Source of the DNA: Luteitalea sp. TBR-22
GTDB lineage: Bacteria; Acidobacteriota; Vicinamibacteria; Vicinamibacterales; Vicinamibacteraceae
Length of the DNA: 64,000 nucleotides
NCBI RefSeq assembly: GCF_016865485.1
Contig: NZ_AP024452.1
Location: 3,432,501-3,496,500, forward strand
Direction of reading: 5' to 3'
The notes below the pieces were generated by a model. The model ran no database searches. It worked only from the letters and a program-made list of their open reading frames with translations, and was not told the origin of the DNA. Numbering within the stretch: the first letter of the stretch is position 1; each line of letters opens with the position of its first letter. The position numbers were made by a program, and so were the translations under genes. This document shows positions 8,229 to 17,557 of this stretch, one piece after another.

Positions 8229-10141
8229 TGCACGACAACCTCCTCGCGCAGGCCTTCGTCTACCTCGCGGCCGCGGTGGCCGCGGTGCCGCTCGCCCGCC
8301 GCCTGGGCATGGGCGCGGTCCTCGGCTACCTCCTGGCCGGCATCGCCATCGGGCCGTTCGGCCTGCGCCTGGTGGCCGACGGCGCGGGCGATGTCCTGCA
8401 CGTCGCCGAGTTCGGCGTCGTGATGATGCTGTTCCTGATCGGCCTCGAACTGCGTCCGGCGGCCCTCTGGCGGATGCGGGGCGCGGTCGTCGGCCTCGGC
8501 GGGGGGCAGATCGTCGCGACCGCGGCGCTGGGCTGCGCGGCGGGCGTCGCGCTGGGCGTGCCCTGGCGCATGGCGCTGGCCGTCGGCGTGATCATCGCGA
8601 TGTCGTCGACGGCCATCGTGCTCCAGAGCCTCGCCGAGACGGGCCGCCTGCGCACCGACGCCGGCCAGCGCATCTTCGCCATCCTGCTCTCGCAGGACAT
8701 CGCGGTGATTCCGATCCTGGCGGTCCTGCCGCTGCTGGCCACCTCGCCGCCCCCAGCGGCGGCCGAGATGCACGGCGTGGGCGCGCTGCCAGGGTGGCAA
8801 CAGGCGATCGTCGTGCTCGGCGCCGTCGCCGCGATCGTCGCGGGCGGGCGCTACCTGCTGCGTCCCGTGTTCCGGGCGATCGCGCGAACGGGCCTGCGCG
8901 AGATCTTCACGGCCACGGCGCTGTTGCTCGTGGTGGGGATCGCACTGCTGATGCAGGCGGTGGGGCTGAGCCCGGCGCTGGGCACCTTCCTCGCGGGCGT
9001 GGTGCTCGCCGACAGCGAGTACCGGCACGAGCTCGAGGGCGACATCGAGCCCTTCAAGGGCCTGCTGCTCGGCCTCTTCTTCATCTCGGTCGGCGCCGGC
9101 ATCGACTTCCGGCTGGTCGCGGCCGCCCCGGGATCGCTGGGCGCGCTGGTGTTGGGGATCATGGGGCTCAAGGCGCTGGTCCTGGTGCTGGTCGCGCGCC
9201 GGGCGGGCAGCGTCATGGCCGATGCGCTGTTCATCGCTGCCGCGCTCTGCCAGGTGGGCGAGTTCGCCTTCGTGCTCCTCGGCATGGCGCGCGGCGCGGG
9301 CGTGTTGCCCGACCAGCAGGCCGGACAACTGGTCGCCGCCGTCGCGCTGTCGATGCTCGCCACCCCGCTCCTGCTGCTCGCCCATGCACGCCTGGTCGAA
9401 CCGCGACTGGCCGGGGCGGCCCCGACGCGCGAGGCCGACGCCATCCCAGACGAAGACACGCCGGTGATCGTCGCGGGTTTCGGCCGGGTCGGCAGCACGC
9501 TCGGCCGGCTCCTGCGCGCGAGCGGCGTCGGCACCACCGTGCTCGACCTCGACGGCGACCGGATCGAGGTGCTGCGACGCCTCGGCCTCGAGGCCTACTA
9601 CGGTGACGCCACCCGCCTCGAACTGCTGCAGGCGGCCGGGGCGGCCCGGGCGCGCATCCTCGTGGTGGCGGTCGACGACTTTGCGGTCACCGAGCGGCTC
9701 GTCGAGGTGGCGCGCCGACATTTCCCGCACCTGCGGTTGATCGTCCGGGTGCCGGATCGGCCCGAGGCGTACGCGCTGCTGCGCGACGGCGTGTCGGAGG
9801 TGCACCGGGAGACCGTCGGCACCGCGTGCGACATGGGGTACGCGACGTTGCGTGCGCTCGGCCATCGCGCGTTCCAGGCCCGGCGTGCCGTCCAGGCGTT
9901 CCGCGACCACGACGAGCAGGGCGTGCGCGCGCTCGCCGACAAGTGGGGCGACGACCGCTCGTACTTCTCCGCGGCCCGCGCCAGGATCGCCGAGTCGGCC
10001 CAGCTGCTTGCCTCACTGGACTTCGTGGATCGACACTTCGATCTCGCGTGGGACAACACGACACTGCGCGACGAGGCGCTTGGCCGCCCGTCTGCGGCCA
10101 CCACGCCCGAACCACCGTCGACCGATTCCGTCGAGGAGTGA
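8228..10141 (+). CDS. KefB/KefC-like cation:proton antiporter
   Basis: A 637-residue protein. Its N-terminal ~390 residues form about 12 membrane helices of the CPA2 family ('LIGLELRP', 'SSTAIVLQSL', 'FFISVGAGIDF'). A cytoplasmic TrkA-N Rossmann domain follows (AGFGRVGSTLGRLLRASG, then a 'VLDLDGDRIE' strand) with a regulatory tail. It probably exports K+ in exchange for H+ under electrophile or redox stress, gated by nucleotide or glutathione-type ligands. The start at 8228 overlaps the stop of the flavodoxin-like partner. A small secreted protein gene follows 3 bp later. Confidence 0.92.
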   Translation: MHDNLLAQAFVYLAAAVAAVPLARRLGMGAVLGYLLAGIAIGPFGLRLVADGAGDVLHVAEFGVVMMLFLIGLELRPAALWRMRGAVVGLGGGQIVATAALGCAAGVALGVPWRMALAVGVIIAMSSTAIVLQSLAETGRLRTDAGQRIFAILLSQDIAVIPILAVLPLLATSPPPAAAEMHGVGALPGWQQAIVVLGAVAAIVAGGRYLLRPVFRAIARTGLREIFTATALLLVVGIALLMQAVGLSPALGTFLAGVVLADSEYRHELEGDIEPFKGLLLGLFFISVGAGIDFRLVAAAPGSLGALVLGIMGLKALVLVLVARRAGSVMADALFIAAALCQVGEFAFVLLGMARGAGVLPDQQAGQLVAAVALSMLATPLLLLAHARLVEPRLAGAAPTREADAIPDEDTPVIVAGFGRVGSTLGRLLRASGVGTTVLDLDGDRIEVLRRLGLEAYYGDATRLELLQAAGAARARILVVAVDDFAVTERLVEVARRHFPHLRLIVRVPDRPEAYALLRDGVSEVHRETVGTACDMGYATLRALGHRAFQARRAVQAFRDHDEQGVRALADKWGDDRSYFSAARARIAESAQLLASLDFVDRHFDLAWDNTTLRDEALGRPSAATTPEPPSTDSVEE

Positions 10142-10144
10142 CCC

Positions 10145-10774
10145 ATGCTGCAGATGCTCGTGATGCTGGCGATGTTGACGGTCCCCCAGGCCAAGGCGCC
10201 TGCCGCGCCGCAGGTGCCCGAGGGCTGGCAGGTGCGCGTGGACGGCGGGGACCACGGCACGGCCGACGCGAGCGGTGTCTCCTTTGTCACCATGCCGCCG
10301 GGTTGGCACGTGACGACCGGACCGGCGGCCATCCTCTACCGGCCCGCCGGCAAGGCGACCGGCGCCTACACCGTGCGCAGCGAGATCTTCCAGTTCGATC
10401 CCGGGACGCGTCGCGAGGGCTACGGCCTGCTGATCGGGGGCAAGGCGCTCGACACGCCGCAGCAGGCCTACACGTACTTCCTGATTCGCCGCTCCGGTGA
10501 GTTCCTGATCAAGCGGCGCACCGGCGGCACGACCGCCACCGTCAAGGACTGGACGCCGAGTCCAGCGATCGTGAAGTTCGACGACCGCAAGGCGGGACAG
10601 CAGTCGGTCAAGAACGCACTCGAGGTCCGCGTCGCTGCCGACACCACCGCTTTCCTCGTCAACGGCACCGAAGTCGCGCGGGTGCCCACAAAGGAACTCG
10701 ACACCGATGGCGTCGTCGGCCTCCGCGTCAACCACCAACTCAACCTGCACGTGAGCCTGCTCGAGGTGAAGTGA
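10145..10774 (+). CDS. Secreted LamG/DUF1080-like protein
   Basis: A 209-residue protein with a short N-terminal signal (MLQMLVMLAMLTVPQAKA), then a beta-sandwich like concanavalin/LamG or DUF1080. It contains ATGAYTVRSEIFQFDP, YGLLIGGKAL, TYFLIRRSGEFLIKRR and a final GVVGLRVNHQLNLHV. Such domains often bind glycans; no catalytic residues could be assigned. It starts 3 bp after the antiporter stop, so it is probably on the same transcript, though a functional link is unclear. Confidence 0.65.
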   Translation: MLQMLVMLAMLTVPQAKAPAAPQVPEGWQVRVDGGDHGTADASGVSFVTMPPGWHVTTGPAAILYRPAGKATGAYTVRSEIFQFDPGTRREGYGLLIGGKALDTPQQAYTYFLIRRSGEFLIKRRTGGTTATVKDWTPSPAIVKFDDRKAGQQSVKNALEVRVAADTTAFLVNGTEVARVPTKELDTDGVVGLRVNHQLNLHVSLLEVK

Positions 10775-10814
10775 CGGCCGCGGTCGGCGCGAGGGCGCGC
10801 GGTATCATTTCCTG

Positions 10815-11663
10815 ATGGCCGCTCGCCCGCCGTTCCGCTATCGCCTTGCCGCGATCGACATCGACGACACGCTGGTCGGCCCCGACAAGCAGATCAGCCC
10901 GGCCAACCGGGAGGCCATCGACCGCCTGCGCGCCGCCGGCTGTCGCGTGATCCTTGCCTCCGGGCGGGAGCACCACAGCATGGCCATCTACCAGCAGCGG
11001 CTCGGGCTCGACGACTACGTGGTGTCGAGCCAGGGCGCACTCGTCGTGCATCCGAGCACGGGCCACCAGCTCTGGCGCCGGCCGGTCGATGCGGCACTTG
11101 CCGCGCAGCTGCTGGCGCGCGGGCGTGCTGAAGGCTTCGACGTGCTGCTGGCCACCGACGAGGGGTTCGTGGCGGCGCCGACCAGCCCGTGGGTCGTGCA
11201 CAACTTCGCCGAACGCGACGGCACGCTCCGGATCGAGCCACGCGATCTCGACGAGGAGGTACGGCACGCGCCGCTGAAGGTCCTGTGGTTCGGCGAGACC
11301 GACGCGGTGCACGCCTGGGCGGCGACGATGGCGGCCGAGCTCGGCGCCGACGCGGAAGTCGTGATCACCACCAGGCACCTGCTGGAGTTCAACGCCCCCG
11401 ATGCCACCAAGGCGACCGGTGTGGCCGCCGTCGCCCGCCACTACGGCGTCGCGCGCGAGGACGTCCTGACGTTCGGCGACAGCCACAACGACGTGCCCAT
11501 GTTGCGATGGGCCGGGCTGGGCGTCGCCATGCCCCACGCGCTGCCGGAGGCGCACGCAGCCGCCGACCTCGTCGCCCCGGACGCCGACCCGGAGGACGCC
11601 CTGGCCGTGGCCATCGACGTGCTGTTGGCCGAGCACAGCCCGCACCCGGCCGGCTGCCTCTGA
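10815..11663 (+). CDS. Cof-type HAD-IIB hydrolase
   Basis: A 282-residue cytoplasmic phosphatase of the Cof subfamily. Motif I is AAIDIDDTLVGPD (nucleophile Asp and acid/base Asp), motif II 'ILASGRE', the Lys of motif III is in ATKATGVAAV, and motif IV is TFGDSHNDVPML, a GDxxND Mg2+ site. A type-IIB cap lies in between (about 85-200). Substrates of the family are sugar phosphates or small phosphorylated cofactors; the specific one cannot be read here. It stands between the antiporter operon and a convergent gene pair. Confidence 0.92.
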   Translation: MAARPPFRYRLAAIDIDDTLVGPDKQISPANREAIDRLRAAGCRVILASGREHHSMAIYQQRLGLDDYVVSSQGALVVHPSTGHQLWRRPVDAALAAQLLARGRAEGFDVLLATDEGFVAAPTSPWVVHNFAERDGTLRIEPRDLDEEVRHAPLKVLWFGETDAVHAWAATMAAELGADAEVVITTRHLLEFNAPDATKATGVAAVARHYGVAREDVLTFGDSHNDVPMLRWAGLGVAMPHALPEAHAAADLVAPDADPEDALAVAIDVLLAEHSPHPAGCL

Positions 11664-11694
11664 AGCCGGCCCGCCGTCGCCGCCCGTCCTGGCC

Positions 11695-12084
11695 TCAGTG
11701 CCCGTCCGATCCTGCGCCCGCCGCGCGCGAGGACGCGCGCGGCGGCAGGCCCTCCGGTGCGGTATCGGGCGTGAGCGATACGCCGTCCCACCGGAACACC
11801 CGGCGCTGCCCCTGCGCGTCGGTCGGGTCGATGACGACCCGGATGGGCCGCGCCGACGTCGGGAAGTTCTGCCTGACGATCTTCTGCGCGATGGTCTCGG
11901 CGTGCTCCGGGTAGGACGCGGTCACGTGCACCACCAGCGCGCCGTCGGCCGAGCGCGATCGCCCGAGGGACAGCCACGGCCCGGTGTCGCGCGAGTTGTG
12001 CGCGTCGCGCTGGACGTCGGAGCCCGGGGGCCCGCAGGCCACCGTAACGAGCGCCAGCCACGCGACGACCAGCACCCGGCTCAC
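11695..12084 (-). CDS. Putative lipoprotein
   Basis: A 129-residue protein with a hydrophobic leader ending 'ALVTVAC', a weak lipobox, followed by a soluble region that I do not recognise ('YPEHAETIAQKIVRQNFPTS'). A GTG start at 12084 is chosen because GTGA at 12081-12084 overlaps the stop of the upstream SRPBCC gene, implying translational coupling. The C-terminal Arg/Ser/Ala tail is low in complexity. The role is unknown; it is likely anchored in the envelope. Confidence 0.6.
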   Translation of the reverse strand: MSRVLVVAWLALVTVACGPPGSDVQRDAHNSRDTGPWLSLGRSRSADGALVVHVTASYPEHAETIAQKIVRQNFPTSARPIRVVIDPTDAQGQRRVFRWDGVSLTPDTAPEGLPPRASSRAAGAGSDGH

Positions 12085-12815
12085 CACGGCTGGTGCCCTG
12101 GATCGGGAAGCGGCTCGGGCGTGACCGCGGCCACCACCTCCGGACGCACGTCCTCGCGGCCTTCCAGCAGAGAGCGAAGACGATCGAGGTCCTCGCGTAC
12201 CTGCGCGGCAGGGTCGTGGCCGAACAACGCGGCGATGGCCCGCGCTGCGCGCCCACCCGGCGGTGCGTACTGGAAGTGCACGGCGACCTGGGTGTGGGTG
12301 CCGCCCATCGGCTTGAAGATGACGCTGCCGGCGCTCACCACGTCGGCCTCGCCGATGCTCTTCCACGAGATCAGCGCATCCGGCTCGTCACTCAGGATCT
12401 CGGCGTCCCACTGGAACCGCATATCGCCGGGTCCCTTGACCACCCAGTGCGACCGGCTGCCATCGAGCACGTCGACGCGCTCGACGTGACGCAGGAACCG
12501 CGCGAGGTTCTCGAAGTCGCGCCAGAACGCGTAGACCTCGTGCGCCGGCCGCCTGATCACGACCTTCTCTCTCACGTGGATGCCAGCGGGCCCGCCGAGC
12601 GCACGCCTGGTGTCGGTGCGTCTGCCGTCACCGACCATGGCCTGCTTCACGGGGCACGCGCCCGACATCCCCCGCATCACCAGGCCGGCGCCGACCGCCT
12701 GCGAGGTACGTCGCCACGCGGGCCGGCGCGCCGCGACGTACAACAGGCCCGCGCCTGCCGCAACCGATCCAATCCGCTCCCACGTCCCGAGGTTGGTGCG
12801 CACGTCGAACTCCAC
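12081..12815 (-). CDS. DUF2892-SRPBCC protein
   Basis: About 244 residues. The first ~60 look like a DUF2892 (YgaP-type) inner-membrane hairpin ('VRTNLGTWERIGSVAAGAGLLY'). A START/SRPBCC domain follows, of the type seen in polyketide cyclase/dehydrase proteins ('VIRRPAHEVYAFWRDFENLARF', 'GPGDMRFQWDAEI', 'ISWKSIG'). Such domains bind hydrophobic ligands. GTG 12815 is chosen; a TTG at 12836 in the same frame is an alternative. It is coupled by GTGA to the putative lipoprotein. Confidence 0.8.
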   Translation of the reverse strand: MEFDVRTNLGTWERIGSVAAGAGLLYVAARRPAWRRTSQAVGAGLVMRGMSGACPVKQAMVGDGRRTDTRRALGGPAGIHVREKVVIRRPAHEVYAFWRDFENLARFLRHVERVDVLDGSRSHWVVKGPGDMRFQWDAEILSDEPDALISWKSIGEADVVSAGSVIFKPMGGTHTQVAVHFQYAPPGGRAARAIAALFGHDPAAQVREDLDRLRSLLEGREDVRPEVVAAVTPEPLPDPGHQPW

Positions 12816-12983
12816 TCCATGAAGGGCACTCGGCAATGAGTGTCGGGAGCCATCGCCTGCAAGAAGTGATGCAAGCCGGCGTGCGGTCTGGGGCCGGCGG
12901 ATCGACCATCACGAGCATGACGGAGCGGGCAGGACGCGCACTCGTCGGCGCGTTTCGTGCAGTGACCTTCCCCGGAGGTGACC

Positions 12984-13139
12984 ATGCTCTGGACTCTGGC
13001 CTTGATCCTGTTCGTGCTGTGGCTGCTCGGTACCGTGAGCGCCTATACGATGGGCGGGATGATTCACGCCCTGCTCGTGCTCGCGCTCATCCTCGTGGTG
13101 GTCAACCTGTTCACGGGAACGCGACGGGCGGCACTCTGA
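12984..13139 (+). CDS. lmo0937-type small membrane protein
   Basis: A 51-residue protein, almost entirely two membrane helices: 'LWTLALILFVLWLLG' then 'GGMIHALLVLALILVVVNLF', followed by a basic tail. This is the pattern of the lmo0937/DUF5670 family, in which the turn reads G-x-x-x-H-x-L-L-V-x-A. A GGAGGTG ribosome site lies just before the ATG. Members are common in stress-associated loci; the function is unknown. Neighbouring genes are not obviously in its operon. Confidence 0.85.
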   Translation: MLWTLALILFVLWLLGTVSAYTMGGMIHALLVLALILVVVNLFTGTRRAAL

Positions 13140-13144
13140 CCCGG

Positions 13145-13213
13145 CGGGAGCCTTCAGCTCGCGGCGCGCCGCACCATGCGCGCGCAGCAATCCGCGAACG
13201 CTGAGGGCTCCCG
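13145..13213 (+). terminator. Long inverted repeat after small membrane gene
   Basis: Fourteen-bp arms at 13145-13158 and 13200-13213 pair with one mismatch around a 41-nt loop that is itself GC-palindromic. It starts 5 bp after the stop codon and is followed by an AGGGGGACTCTT stretch. It could be a terminator or a small structured RNA. A second near-palindrome (GGGGCCGCGGCCC) lies at 13233-13245. Confidence 0.45.
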
Positions 13214-13523
13214 AGGGGGACTCTTGTGGTGAGGGGCCGCGGCCCTCGCAGGAGTGCACTGCTGCGCTGCAGGCCGAACGACTGCACTTCATCGCGACCG
13301 AAGCTGGACCGCCACCCGGGGCATCCACACGGGCGTGTCTCTGACGGCGTACCTCCCGGCGACGAGCTGAGGCCCGGCGTCGATGGCCATCCCGACGGTC
13401 CATCGTGATCCATGGTCGTGTTCGGGAATGCACCACGTGGCGCAGCCACCTACAGGCCACGCATCAGGTCGCGCCTCGCTTCCTGCAGTTACCACGACGC
13501 GAGACCAGTGTCGTCCGGTAGGC
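13214..13523. other. Spacer without convincing gene
   Basis: No frame here has natural codon or residue composition. It precedes treZ and probably carries its promoter, but I could not assign -35/-10 or -24/-12 elements. Confidence 0.5.
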
Positions 13524-15449
13524 ATGCCCCTTGCCCTGCCGCCGTCCATGGTCGAGTCCACGCCCCTGCCCACGCGTCCCGTCACCAGTCGCCGCTTGTC
13601 CGTCGGGGCAGAGATCATCGCGCCCGGTATGGTGAGCGTGCGCGTGTGGGCGCCCGATCACGCGCGCGTCGCCGTGGTGATGGACGCCGCGCGTCACGTG
13701 CTGGCCAGAGAGCCCGACGGCCATCATTCGGGCGAGGTGCCGGGACGGGCCGGGAGCCGGTATGCCTTCCTTCTCGGCGACGACCCGACGCCCTATCCGG
13801 ACCCGGCCTCGCGTTTCCAGCCCGACGGGCCGCACGACCTGTCGGAGGTGATCGATCCGCGCGCGTACACCTGGGAGGACGGCGACTGGCCCGGCGTCGA
13901 CCACGACCACGCCGTGCTCTACGAACTGCACCTGGGCTCCTTCACACCGGAGGGCACAACGGCGGCGGCGACGACGCAGCTCGAGGCGCTGGCGGCGCTC
14001 GGGGTCACCGTCCTGCAGGTGATGCCGGTGGCCGACTTCCCTGGCGCCTTCGGCTGGGGCTACGACGGCGTCAACCTGTATGCGCCGTCGCGCCTGTACG
14101 GCCGGCCCGACGACCTGCGCCGGTTCGTCGACCGCGCCCACGCCCTCGGCCTCGCCGTGGTCCTCGACGTCGTCTACAACCACGTCGGGCCCGACGGGAA
14201 CTACCTGCGCAAGTTCTCGCAGGGCTACTTCACCGATCGCTACGACAACGAGTGGGGCGACGCGCTCGACTTCGACGGGCCAGAGTCCGCGCCGGTGCGC
14301 GCGTGGGTCCTCGACAACGTGGCGTACTGGGTGGACGAGTTCCATGTCGACGGCTTCCGCCTCGACGCCACGCAGCAGATCTTCGATGCCTCGCCCGAGC
14401 ACCTGGTGGCGGCGGTCGCGCGCGTGGCGCGGGCCACGGCCGGCCCGCGGCGCGTGCTCGTCACCGCCGAGAACGAGCCACAGCACGCTCGCCTGGTCAC
14501 GCCGGTCGCCGACGGCGGCCACGGACTCGACGCCATCTACAACGAGGACTTCCACCACAGCGCGCGCATGGCGCTGGTCGGCACGCACGAGGCCTACTTC
14601 AGCGACTACCACGGCACGCCGGCCGAGTGGCTCGCCTGCGCCCGCTGGGGCGCCCTGTTCCAGGGCCAGCACTACGCCTGGCAGAAGCAGGCGCGCGGCA
14701 CGCCGGCGCTGCACCTGCCGCGCTCGACCATGGTGCACTTCCTCGAGAACCACGATCAGGTCGCCAACACGGACCGGGGACGCCGCCTCGTCGATCTCGC
14801 ACGGCCCTCTGACCTGCGTGCGCTCACCGCGCTGTGCCTGCTCATGCCGGGAATCCCGATGCTCTTCCAGGGGCAGGAATTCGGGTCGCGGGCGCCCTTC
14901 CTCTACTTCGCCGACCACGTTGCGCCCCTGCGCGAGGCGGTGGCCGCCGGACGACGGCAGTTCCTCGAGCAGTTCGAGCGCTTGCGCGATCCGGACGTGC
15001 AGGCGAACCTCGCCGTGCCCCACAGCCCCGACGCCTTCCACCGCTGCAAGCTGCGTCGGTCGCCCGACGATGACGAGCAGGGCCGATGGCTCGCGCTGCA
15101 CACCGACCTGCTCGCGCTGCGACGGCGGAGGCCGCGCCTGGCCGGCGCGCATCGCCTCGACGGGAGCACGCCCGACGCCTTCCTGTTGCTCCTCCGCTAC
15201 TTCGGCGACGGCGGTGCCGACTGGCTGGTGCTGGTGAACATGGGGGCGGACCGCGACGTGGCGTCGCTGGCCGACCCGCTCGTGGCGCCCCCCGGCGGCC
15301 GCGAGTGGCAGCACGCGTGGTCGAGCGAGCAGCCGGCATACGGCGGACAAGGCACGATGGCGTGGACGTCGGGCCACTGGCCCGTCCCCGGACACGCGTG
15401 TCTCGTGCTGCAGGCCACACCGGTGCGCGATCGCGAGGTGGCGGCATGA
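13524..15449 (+). CDS. treZ: Malto-oligosyltrehalose trehalohydrolase
   Basis: A 641-residue GH13 enzyme. An N-terminal beta-sandwich (SVRVWAPDHARVAVVM) precedes the barrel. The catalytic nucleophile is D281 in VDGFRLDAT, the acid/base E316 in VTAENEPQ, and the transition-state stabiliser lies in FLENHDQVAN (D411). The combination 'YELHLGSFTPEGT' plus 'GWGYDGVNLYAPSRLYG' is that of TreZ, which releases trehalose from maltooligosyl-trehalose in the cytoplasm. TreY is not in this window. ATG 13524 is chosen over 13548 or upstream ATGs. It overlaps the debranching-enzyme gene by ATGA. Confidence 0.93.
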   Translation: MPLALPPSMVESTPLPTRPVTSRRLSVGAEIIAPGMVSVRVWAPDHARVAVVMDAARHVLAREPDGHHSGEVPGRAGSRYAFLLGDDPTPYPDPASRFQPDGPHDLSEVIDPRAYTWEDGDWPGVDHDHAVLYELHLGSFTPEGTTAAATTQLEALAALGVTVLQVMPVADFPGAFGWGYDGVNLYAPSRLYGRPDDLRRFVDRAHALGLAVVLDVVYNHVGPDGNYLRKFSQGYFTDRYDNEWGDALDFDGPESAPVRAWVLDNVAYWVDEFHVDGFRLDATQQIFDASPEHLVAAVARVARATAGPRRVLVTAENEPQHARLVTPVADGGHGLDAIYNEDFHHSARMALVGTHEAYFSDYHGTPAEWLACARWGALFQGQHYAWQKQARGTPALHLPRSTMVHFLENHDQVANTDRGRRLVDLARPSDLRALTALCLLMPGIPMLFQGQEFGSRAPFLYFADHVAPLREAVAAGRRQFLEQFERLRDPDVQANLAVPHSPDAFHRCKLRRSPDDDEQGRWLALHTDLLALRRRRPRLAGAHRLDGSTPDAFLLLLRYFGDGGADWLVLVNMGADRDVASLADPLVAPPGGREWQHAWSSEQPAYGGQGTMAWTSGHWPVPGHACLVLQATPVRDREVAA

Positions 15450-17557
15450 CGGAGGTGACCACGGCTCCCGCTCATGCCACCAACGCCGCGCTGCTGTCGG
15501 AACTGGCGCCCCTGGTGCGCCGGATCCCCTTCGTGGCCGGCGAGGCTCCCACCCTCGAGGAGGACGGTACGCGTGAGTGGCTGGTGACCAATGGCCTCGG
15601 CGGCTACGCCGCGGGAACACTCATGGGCGCGCTGACCCGGCGCTTCCATGGCCTGCTGGTGGCCGCGTTGCCCGCGCCCGCCGGCCGGACGATGCTGCTC
15701 ACCCATCTCGAGGAGCGCCTCGGGTGGCGCGACGGCACGCGCGCCTGGCTGGGATTGCACGGCGCCGCCGGACGCCTGGCGCAGCTGGACGCCGGCCTGC
15801 ACCTCGACGAGTTCCGCCTCGAGGCTGGCCTCCCCGTGTGGCGCTACGTCGTCAACGGGGCGATCGTCGAGAAGCGCGTGCTGATGCCGCACGGGCAGAA
15901 CACGGTGCACGTCAGCTACCGCCTGATCGACGGCGCCGACCGCCTGCGCCTGTCGCTGCGGCCGATGGTCGGCTTCCGCCCCCACGAGGCCCCCGTCGAT
16001 CGCTCCCCCGTCGATGGCTACACGGTGAGCGCACGAGGTCAGCGCATCGAGGTCGTCGCCGATGGCGGCCTGCCGCCGCTCCGCCTCGTCCTGCACGCGG
16101 CGACCGGCGTGTTCATGTTCGACGACCAGGCCATCCGCGACGTGCGCTACCTCGTGGAGGAACGGCGCGGCTACGACCATGCCGGGCCACTCTGGAGCCC
16201 CGGCCGGTTCCGGACCGACCTCACGCCAGAGGCCCCGGTCACGATCATCGCCTCGGCCGAGTCGTGGGACACGCTGGCCGCGATCAATCCCGACGAGGCC
16301 CTCGCGGTGGAGCTCACGCGTCGCGCCAGGCTGCTGGCGCTCGCCGATCCTTCGGTGCGGACCGGCGCAGGGGCCGAGCTGGTGCTCGCCGCCGATCAGT
16401 TCCTGATGACGCCCGCCTCGCGCACGCTGGATCACGTGCTGGTGCGCGCCAGCGGCGGCCAGGCGCGGTCGGTGATCGCGGGCTATCCGTGGTTCACCGA
16501 CTGGGGCCGCGACACGATGATCTCGCTCGAGGGCCTCACGCTCTGCACCGGCAGGACCAACGAGGCCCGCGACATCCTGCGGACCTTCGCCTACCACGTG
16601 CGCGACGGCCTGATCCCCAACATGTTTCCCGAAGGGGACAACGACGGGCTGTACCACACCGCCGACGCCACGCTGTGGTTCTTCCACGCCATCGACCGCT
16701 ACCAGCGGCGCACCCACGACGTCCTCCTGCTGCGCGAGTTGCTGCCGGCGCTGCGGCGGATCGTCGCGGCACACCGCGCCGGCACGCGCTTCGGGATCGA
16801 GGTGGACCCCGAGGATGGCCTGCTGCGCCAGGGCGCAGAGGGTTATCAACTCACGTGGATGGACGCCAAGGTCGACGACTGGGTCGTGACGCCGCGGCGC
16901 GGCAAGGCCGTCGAGATCAACGCGCTCTGGTACAACGCCGTGCGGTTGCTCGCGGGCTGGGAGCGGGAGACGGGCGATGCCGCTGCCGCGGCGACGCTGG
17001 AGACGTACGCCACCGACGTGCGCGCGTCGTTCAACCGCCGCTTCTGGAACCCCGAGGTCGGCCACCTGAACGACGTGGTCGACGGCGAGGCGGGCGACGA
17101 CCCGGCATGCCGGCCCAACCAGCTGCTGGCCATGAGCCTCGCCTTCCCGGTGCTCGACCGGGCGCACTGGGACGAGGTGCTCGACGTGGTGCGGCGCGAA
17201 CTGCTGACGCCGGTAGGCCTGCGATCGCTTTCGCCGCGACACGCCCAGTACCAGCGACAGTACTTCGGTGATCTCCGGGCGCGTGACGCGGCCTACCACC
17301 AGGGCACGGTCTGGAGTTGGTTGATTGGCCCTCTCGTGGACGCGTGGCTGGCCCGCCATCCCGATGATCTCGCCGGCGCTCGTCGCTTCGTCGAGCCGTG
17401 CCTCGCGCACCTGGATCAGGCGTGCATCGGCTCGGTCAGCGAGATCTTCGACGCCGAGCCGCCGTACGCCCCTCGTGGCTGCTTCGCGCAGGCCTGGGGC
17501 GTGGCCGAGTGGTTGCGTGCGCTGGCGCGGACGGCTACTCCTCGGCCGACGGGCTGA
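15446..17557 (+). CDS. Glycogen debranching enzyme (amylo-1,6-glucosidase type)
   Basis: A 703-residue protein with an N-terminal GDE_N-like beta domain (REWLVTNGLGGYAAGTLMG, FHGLLVAALP) and a C-terminal (alpha/alpha)6 GDE_C barrel (AGYPWFTDWGRDTMISLEGL, NMFPEGDNDGLYHTADATLW, QLTWMDAKVDDWVVTPR, YHQGTVWSW). It hydrolyses alpha-1,6 branch points of glycogen, giving linear chains for the TreY/TreZ route. The ATGA overlap with treZ indicates coupled translation. Its 3' end overlaps the convergent regulator gene by 23 nt. Confidence 0.92.
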   Translation: MTEVTTAPAHATNAALLSELAPLVRRIPFVAGEAPTLEEDGTREWLVTNGLGGYAAGTLMGALTRRFHGLLVAALPAPAGRTMLLTHLEERLGWRDGTRAWLGLHGAAGRLAQLDAGLHLDEFRLEAGLPVWRYVVNGAIVEKRVLMPHGQNTVHVSYRLIDGADRLRLSLRPMVGFRPHEAPVDRSPVDGYTVSARGQRIEVVADGGLPPLRLVLHAATGVFMFDDQAIRDVRYLVEERRGYDHAGPLWSPGRFRTDLTPEAPVTIIASAESWDTLAAINPDEALAVELTRRARLLALADPSVRTGAGAELVLAADQFLMTPASRTLDHVLVRASGGQARSVIAGYPWFTDWGRDTMISLEGLTLCTGRTNEARDILRTFAYHVRDGLIPNMFPEGDNDGLYHTADATLWFFHAIDRYQRRTHDVLLLRELLPALRRIVAAHRAGTRFGIEVDPEDGLLRQGAEGYQLTWMDAKVDDWVVTPRRGKAVEINALWYNAVRLLAGWERETGDAAAAATLETYATDVRASFNRRFWNPEVGHLNDVVDGEAGDDPACRPNQLLAMSLAFPVLDRAHWDEVLDVVRRELLTPVGLRSLSPRHAQYQRQYFGDLRARDAAYHQGTVWSWLIGPLVDAWLARHPDDLAGARRFVEPCLAHLDQACIGSVSEIFDAEPPYAPRGCFAQAWGVAEWLRALARTATPRPTG

